DNA of 8,363 nucleotides, from NCBI GenBank assembly GCA_903881065.1, contig CAIRRW010000136.1:1-8363 (forward strand). The letters are read 5' to 3'. Shown here piece by piece: positions 4,177-8,363 of this stretch. Numbering within the stretch: position 1 is the first letter of the stretch; each line of letters begins with the position of its first letter. The DNA comes from an uncultured Bacteroidota bacterium. Its GTDB lineage: Bacteria; Bacteroidota; Bacteroidia; 2-12-FULL-35-15. A program made the position numbers and the translations under genes. The notes under the pieces are model-generated. The model was not told the DNA's origin and did no database searches. It saw only the letters and a list, made by a program, of their open reading frames with translations.

Positions 4177-6660
4177 TTATTCTTGAAAATATACTCTCTT
4201 CACTCTTCGTGAAACGTTGGTAAGGATTTCGTAAGGAATTGTATCCGCGTTTTTTGCAACTTCAATGATGGAATAACGGTCACCAAACACAATTACTTCA
4301 TCATTTTCATTTGCTTTGATGTCTGTAATATCAATCATACACATATCCATACATACATTGCCTACAATATTTGCAGGCTTCCCGTTTACAATCATTTTGC
4401 CTTTCCCATTACTTAGTTTTCGGCTCAATCCATCAGCATAACCAATTGGTACAGTAGCAATCTGCATGTCGCGTACCGCAATTCCCTTGCGACTATAACC
4501 AATAGTCTCGTTGGCAGTAATATTTTTTATTTGTGAAATACTTGTTTTTAAAGTACTCACATTTTGTAATTGTGATTGTTCCATTTTATTCGCTCCGATA
4601 CCATACATGCCTATTCCCAGGCGAACCATATCAAATTGTGCATCCGGGAAACGTGAAATACCTGCTGAATTTAAAATGTGTTTTAGGATAGGATATGTGA
4701 AATGCGTTTTAATTTTATCACTCATCTCATTGAATTTCCTTATCTGTTGCCAAGTAAATTCATCGTGTTCTTGTTCATCACTTCCTGCAAGGTGAGAAAA
4801 TATAGATTTGATAACAATATGTTTATTGTTTTTTATGCGGACAATCAATTCATTAATCTCATTTTCATCGAATCCCAATCGATGCATTCCTGTATCCAGC
4901 TTAATATGTACCGGTACAGTTTTAATATTTCTATGTTCTATTCTTTTCAACGATTCTTCAAATAATCCTAAAACACGCAGGCTGTAAATCTCAGGTTCCA
5001 AATTATATTGAATCATTGCTTCATAACTCTGCTCTTCAGGATTCATAACCATTATAGGCATTGTTATTCCAGCCTTTCGTAATTCAATTCCTTCATCGGC
5101 ATACGCCACACATAAATAATCTACTCGATGAAACTGAAGTATATTCGCTATTTCAAAGCTCCCACTGCCATAAGAAAACGCTTTTACCATAGCCATAATC
5201 TTGGTCTCGGAACTTATTTTAGAACGGAAATAATTAAGATTATGAACAAGGGAATTAAGATTAATTTCTAAAACAGTTTCATGCGCCTTCTGCTGAATAA
5301 CTTTGCTGATAGCTTCAAAACCAAATGCCCGTGCACCTTTTAATAAAATTGTTTCATCCTTGAAAAACGAAGTGTTAAAGTGATTGAGAAATTCATTCGT
5401 TGATTTATAAAAACTTTTCTCAATATTAAACTGTGATTGCTGACTTGAAATACCTTCGCCAATTCCAATTAATCGGGAGATTCCTTTTTTATGAATAAGT
5501 TCAGCCACCTCTTTATATAAGGACACATCTGTTTGTCCACTTTGTAAAATATCAGAAAGTACAAGAGTTCTTTTCGGGTGTTGTTTTTGCTGATTTAAAA
5601 AATCCAAAGCGATTATTAAGGAACTTAAGTCAGAATTATAACTGTCATTTATTATTGAGCAATTGTTAATGCCTTCCTTTAATTCCAATCGCATTGCCAC
5701 CGGACTCAAATAACGCATACGCTCAGCAATGTTTCTATTCTCGTATCCCAATGAAAGCAGTACAGCCCAGCAATGAACAGCATTTTCGATACTTGCCTCA
5801 TCAGTAAATGGAATGGAAATGCTTATAAAGTCATTTTTACAGACTGCCTGTATCTCAGTATCAAAATCTGTTTTTGTAATTCTTCCAATCAATAAATCCG
5901 AACGTAATTTTTTCGACCAAGTAAAAGTTTTCGTTTCCTGAAATGCTTTTGAGTTGGTAATCTCTGTATGGATTAGCGTGTAATCCTTGCAGTAAATTAT
6001 AAGTTCCGAACTAATAAATAACTTTAACTTCTCTTCTGTTTTTTGTTGCTGATTTTCAAAATTCTCATCATGCGCCTGTCCAACATTTGTGATGATTCCA
6101 ATGGTCGGTTTTATTATGTTGGCGAGCATCCGCATCTCATTTGGCTTTGAAATACCTGCCTCGAAAATACCGAAATTATGTTCTTCATTAATCTGCCATA
6201 CCGATAATGGAACACCAACCTGTGAGTTAAAGCTTTTAGGGCTGCGCACAATATTTCTGTCCTCGCGCATCAGTTGATAAAGCCATTCCTTAACAATCGT
6301 TTTTCCATTGCTGCCGGTAATGCCAATAACAGGAATGTTAAACTGCTGCCTATGGAAAGTCGATAATTGCTGCAAAGCAATCAACGTATCAAACACTAAA
6401 ATAAAACTACAATCATTAAAATGATTTAAATTTTCGGGAAGATATGATACAATAAAATTTCGTATTCCGTTTTCATATAAGTCAGCTACATAATCATGGC
6501 CATTATGTCGTTCACCCTTTAATGCAAAAAACAAGGAAGTTTCAGCATTTGAAATTTTACGGCTGTCAATTAAAAGGATTTTTATAACAGATTCGGAATT
6601 GCCATTCCCATGGGTAGTTCCATTAATAATAGATGAAATTTGAGAGACTGTATAATTCAT
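4177..6660 (-). CDS. Bifunctional MurF-type ligase / alanine racemase fusion
   Basis: An 827-residue cytoplasmic fusion for cell-wall precursor synthesis. The N-terminal part, about 1-458, is a full-length MurF-type domain (UDP-MurNAc-tripeptide:D-Ala-D-Ala ligase). The ATP loop GITGSNGKT is at about 113-121, the metal-site glutamate is in FEAGIS near 167, and the conserved histidine in NVGQAHD is near 197. The motif usually written DSYNANPxS is DSYNSDLSS here, near 339-347. The C-terminal part, about 459-827, is a complete alanine racemase. It has the PLP lysine in MVKAFSYGSG (K493), LDTGMHRLGF with the lysine before it (K587), the catalytic tyrosine in TIGYSRKG (Y722), GYADGLSR, and GNVCMDMCMIDIT. 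I chose the ATG at 6660 because it overlaps the tdk stop as ATGA; an ATG 36 bp upstream would add 12 residues lying inside tdk. Such fusions are known in Bacteroidota. Racemase activity is near certain; ligase activity is likely but less sure. Confidence 0.93.
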   Translation of the reverse strand: MNYTVSQISSIINGTTHGNGNSESVIKILLIDSRKISNAETSLFFALKGERHNGHDYVADLYENGIRNFIVSYLPENLNHFNDCSFILVFDTLIALQQLSTFHRQQFNIPVIGITGSNGKTIVKEWLYQLMREDRNIVRSPKSFNSQVGVPLSVWQINEEHNFGIFEAGISKPNEMRMLANIIKPTIGIITNVGQAHDENFENQQQKTEEKLKLFISSELIIYCKDYTLIHTEITNSKAFQETKTFTWSKKLRSDLLIGRITKTDFDTEIQAVCKNDFISISIPFTDEASIENAVHCWAVLLSLGYENRNIAERMRYLSPVAMRLELKEGINNCSIINDSYNSDLSSLIIALDFLNQQKQHPKRTLVLSDILQSGQTDVSLYKEVAELIHKKGISRLIGIGEGISSQQSQFNIEKSFYKSTNEFLNHFNTSFFKDETILLKGARAFGFEAISKVIQQKAHETVLEINLNSLVHNLNYFRSKISSETKIMAMVKAFSYGSGSFEIANILQFHRVDYLCVAYADEGIELRKAGITMPIMVMNPEEQSYEAMIQYNLEPEIYSLRVLGLFEESLKRIEHRNIKTVPVHIKLDTGMHRLGFDENEINELIVRIKNNKHIVIKSIFSHLAGSDEQEHDEFTWQQIRKFNEMSDKIKTHFTYPILKHILNSAGISRFPDAQFDMVRLGIGMYGIGANKMEQSQLQNVSTLKTSISQIKNITANETIGYSRKGIAVRDMQIATVPIGYADGLSRKLSNGKGKMIVNGKPANIVGNVCMDMCMIDITDIKANENDEVIVFGDRYSIIEVAKNADTIPYEILTNVSRRVKRVYFQE

Positions 6661-7238
6661 GCTGGTTTTGTTGTTTCTACAAAGCAATCTCTGCAAAGTG
6701 GTTCATAGTTGTTTGATTCACCAAGCAATACCAACGATGATTCATCAGTAATCCGATGCGAGTGATTTGCTAAATTTCCGCATCGCATACATATTGCATG
6801 TACTTTTGTAACGTATTCGGCAATGGCCAACAATGCAGGCATTGGTCCAAATGGGTTCCCTAAGTAATCCATATCCAAGCCGGCAATAATTACACGTACG
6901 CCACTATTGGCAAGATCTCTGCAAACATTCGGCAATTCGTTATCAAAAAACTGAGCTTCATCAATCCCTACTACCTGCACTTCACTGGCGAGCAATAATA
7001 TATTTGCAGAAGAAGGGACTGGTGTTGAATGAATAGAATTGCTGTCGTGCGAAACTACTTTAGTGTCATCGTAACGTGTATCAATGGCGGGTTTAAATAT
7101 CTCCACTTTTTGCTTTGCATATTGTGCCCGTTTTAATCTGCGGATTAATTCCTCTGTTTTTCCCGAAAACATAGAGCCGCAAATTACTTCTATCGACCCT
7201 TTGCGTTTATTTTGATGGATTGTATTTTCGAGAAACAT
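6657..7238 (-). CDS. tdk: Thymidine kinase, type II
   Basis: Phosphorylates thymidine to dTMP with ATP in nucleotide salvage, in the cytoplasm. The 193-residue protein is the usual length for the bacterial type II family. The P-loop GSMFSGKT is at residues 21-28 and the DEAQFF motif at 93-98, with E94 as the likely catalytic base. The zinc-binding cysteines come in two pairs, C150/C153 (CMRCGNLANHSHR) and C182/C185 (CRDCF). The substrate-binding lasso region follows the first pair. The stop TGA (6659-6657) overlaps the ATG of the murF-alr gene, so the pair is translationally coupled. Transcription probably starts from the box at 7274-7281. It shares salvage functions with cdd, which is a separate unit on the same strand about 3.5 kb away. 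Confidence 0.96.
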   Translation of the reverse strand: MFLENTIHQNKRKGSIEVICGSMFSGKTEELIRRLKRAQYAKQKVEIFKPAIDTRYDDTKVVSHDSNSIHSTPVPSSANILLLASEVQVVGIDEAQFFDNELPNVCRDLANSGVRVIIAGLDMDYLGNPFGPMPALLAIAEYVTKVHAICMRCGNLANHSHRITDESSLVLLGESNNYEPLCRDCFVETTKPA

Positions 7239-7273
7239 TATTTATAACTAAAAAATTTAATGTATTTTTATTG

Positions 7274-7302
7274 CAAATAAATGAACAACAAAACTAATCA
7301 AA
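7274..7302 (-). promoter_or_regulatory. Probable promoter of the tdk-murF-alr operon
   Basis: On the minus strand TTTATTTG (7281-7274) matches TAnnTTTG at all but one fixed position. A TTTG at 7302-7299 lies 17 bp upstream, within the spacing reported for Flavobacterium-type promoters. The start would be near 7270, leaving a leader of about 32 nt before the tdk ATG at 7238. The 103-bp gap is shared with the divergent gene at 7342, for which I see no exact promoter box. Confidence 0.4.
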
Positions 7303-7341
7303 AAACTGTTGGGAATTTTTACTGTCTAAAATATAAATTCA

Positions 7342-8022
7342 ATGGAGAAAAGTAAAATTAGAAAAGAGATTGCCGATTTGATAAACAGCATTAAGGATCA
7401 TACTGATAACATTGATGATACCGGACGTGTTCCACAACTTGAACTAAAAAGCATATTAAATAAAATCGAACAGTTATATGAAAAGGCAATTGTGCTAAAC
7501 TATCTTCATTCTCATCCCGAAATACCGACAGAGCAGCAAGTGATAGAATCTATTGTTGCCAGGGAAGAGGAAGTAAGAAAAGAAATTGAAGTAAAAGCAG
7601 AGGAGGAGAAAGCAGAAATAATACCGGAAATTGTTAAAGTAGAGGAAATAATAATTGAACCATCTGAAACTATTACTGAGGTTAATATTGTTGTGGAGGA
7701 ATTGCCAAAGAATGCAGAGAAGCCAATAGAAGAGAAGAAATCTGCGAAGAAGACTGATCCTGTCGTTGCTAAAAAAATAACCAGACCAGCAATTACAAAC
7801 ATAAAAGCCGCTATCGGGTTGAATGATAAATTCCAGATTATGAATGCACTGTTTGGTGGTAACAGTACAGAATATAATATTGCAATTCAGAATTTTGATA
7901 CGGCCGAAACACTCGATTCGGCTATTGCATATTTCAATAATTTACAGCAATTATATCACTGGGATGTAGAGGAAGCCATCACAAAACAGTTGCTGGATAT
8001 GGTTGAACGCAGATATAGTTAA
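7342..8022 (+). CDS. Hypothetical protein with acidic/lysine-rich linker and conserved-looking C-terminal domain
   Basis: A 226-residue protein without signal peptide or membrane segment, so cytoplasmic. It has three parts. Residues 1-65 are helical and charged (MEKSKIRKEIADLINSIKD). Residues 66-150 are a low-complexity Glu/Lys/Ile/Val linker, likely coiled or disordered (EEEVRKEIEVKAEEEKAE). Residues 153-226 form a compact domain with IKAAIGLNDKFQIMNALFGG, then STEYNIAIQNFDTAETLDSA, and a tail WDVEEAITKQLLDMVERRYS. The C-terminal pattern (IGLNDKF, LFGGN, YN, W, RR) looks like a protein I associate with Bacteroidota but for which I know no function. It ends in TAA directly followed by the ATG of an M28 peptidase gene, so the two are one operon. 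It diverges from tdk. The long Glu-rich linker is compositionally biased but its codon use looks ordinary for this window. Confidence 0.85.
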   Translation: MEKSKIRKEIADLINSIKDHTDNIDDTGRVPQLELKSILNKIEQLYEKAIVLNYLHSHPEIPTEQQVIESIVAREEEVRKEIEVKAEEEKAEIIPEIVKVEEIIIEPSETITEVNIVVEELPKNAEKPIEEKKSAKKTDPVVAKKITRPAITNIKAAIGLNDKFQIMNALFGGNSTEYNIAIQNFDTAETLDSAIAYFNNLQQLYHWDVEEAITKQLLDMVERRYS

Positions 8023-8363
8023 ATGAAAAAGCAATTTCTGATTGCCTTTGCCCTTATTCTTTCTCTCTCATCATTCGCTCAGGAAATAAAAAAAGGAGAT
8101 GCTTATTACTATGCACGAAAGGTTGTGGATACTATGGCTTCGGAGAGTATGCATGGACGAGGTTATGTAAATGACGGGGATAAAATTGCTGCTAATTACA
8201 TTAAATCGGAGTATCATAAATTAGGTTTAAAAACATTTACAGATAACTATTATCAGTCATTCTCTTTCCCAATTAATACATTTCCTGATACTGTTTTTAT
8301 GTCTTTGGATGGCAGAGGACTCATAACAGGCAAGGATTATATTGTGTTTGCTCATTCGCCTGC
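8023..8363 (+). CDS. Secreted M28-family peptidase, N-terminal part (3' end outside window)
   Basis: The first 113 codons of a secreted protein. A signal peptide covers about residues 1-19 (MKKQFLIAFALILSLSSFA), with likely signal peptidase I cleavage before Q20, the FAQ pattern common in Bacteroidota. The next segment, ARKVVDTMASESMHGRGYV then NDGDKIAANYIKSEYHKLGL, matches the region before the catalytic domain of M28 zinc aminopeptidases in this phylum, where the phrase (A)S..M.GRG... is typical. The zinc ligands lie further on, outside the window, so catalytic competence cannot be judged. It probably acts in the periplasm or outside the cell on peptides. The ATG immediately follows the stop of the upstream gene with no gap, pointing to co-transcription and coupled translation. 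Confidence 0.85.
   Translation, partial: MKKQFLIAFALILSLSSFAQEIKKGDAYYYARKVVDTMASESMHGRGYVNDGDKIAANYIKSEYHKLGLKTFTDNYYQSFSFPINTFPDTVFMSLDGRGLITGKDYIVFAHSP

Noticed and set aside
4511..6277. Plus-strand open frames inside murF-alr (4511-4795, 4702-4965, 6089-6277)
   Set aside because: Cys/Ile/Phe-rich shadows of the MurF-Alr coding strand with no recognisable domain or promoter box.
7512..7802. Ser/Ile/Thr-rich minus-strand open frame opposite the 226-residue protein gene
   Set aside because: It is the complement of the Glu/Lys-rich linker, which yields Ser/Phe/Ile-rich shadows; there are no start signals.

Overview
The window looks like chromosome of a Bacteroidota (Bacteroidetes) bacterium. 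It is AT-rich, its genes lack clear Shine-Dalgarno sequences before the start codons, and four exact copies of the Bacteroidota -7 promoter box TAnnTTTG (plus one near match) lie just upstream of start codons. It also encodes a MurF-alanine racemase fusion, a DUF3467 protein and an M28 peptidase with an FAQ-type signal peptide, all familiar in that phylum. The species cannot be named from this sequence.

Layout. Positions 1-216 hold the 3' end of a methylmalonyl-CoA epimerase gene (+). It converges on, and overlaps the stop of, a minus-strand pair: a MmcQ/YjbR-family gene (211-567) and a two-helix membrane protein gene (599-1075). From 1149 on the plus strand runs prfB (release factor 2), whose reading depends on a +1 programmed frameshift at 1209-1215. 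An ArsC/YfgD-type reductase gene follows (2283-2627). A cytidine deaminase gene (2673-3161) points back at it.

Positions 3162-3790 contain no convincing gene. They hold the cdd promoter, a degenerate 21-bp tandem repeat array (about 3346-3534), a small hairpin and the promoter of a DUF3467 gene (3791-4105). A strong hairpin, probably a two-way terminator, separates this gene from the minus-strand operon tdk then murF-alr. Those two genes overlap by ATGA, so tdk (7238-6657) comes first and the fusion (6660-4177) second. Divergent from tdk, a conserved-looking 226-residue protein of unknown function abuts an M28 peptidase gene that runs off the right edge.

How the genes fit together. Most are housekeeping: propionyl/methylmalonyl-CoA metabolism, translation termination, pyrimidine salvage (cdd and tdk, in separate units) and cell-wall D-Ala supply and ligation. 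I see no defence system, mobile element, CRISPR array or RNA gene. The points most worth a second look are the 21-bp repeat array, the prfB promoter placed so close to the ATG that the mRNA should be nearly leaderless, the weak SD-like element at its frameshift site, and the altered nucleotide-ligase motif in the MurF half of the fusion.
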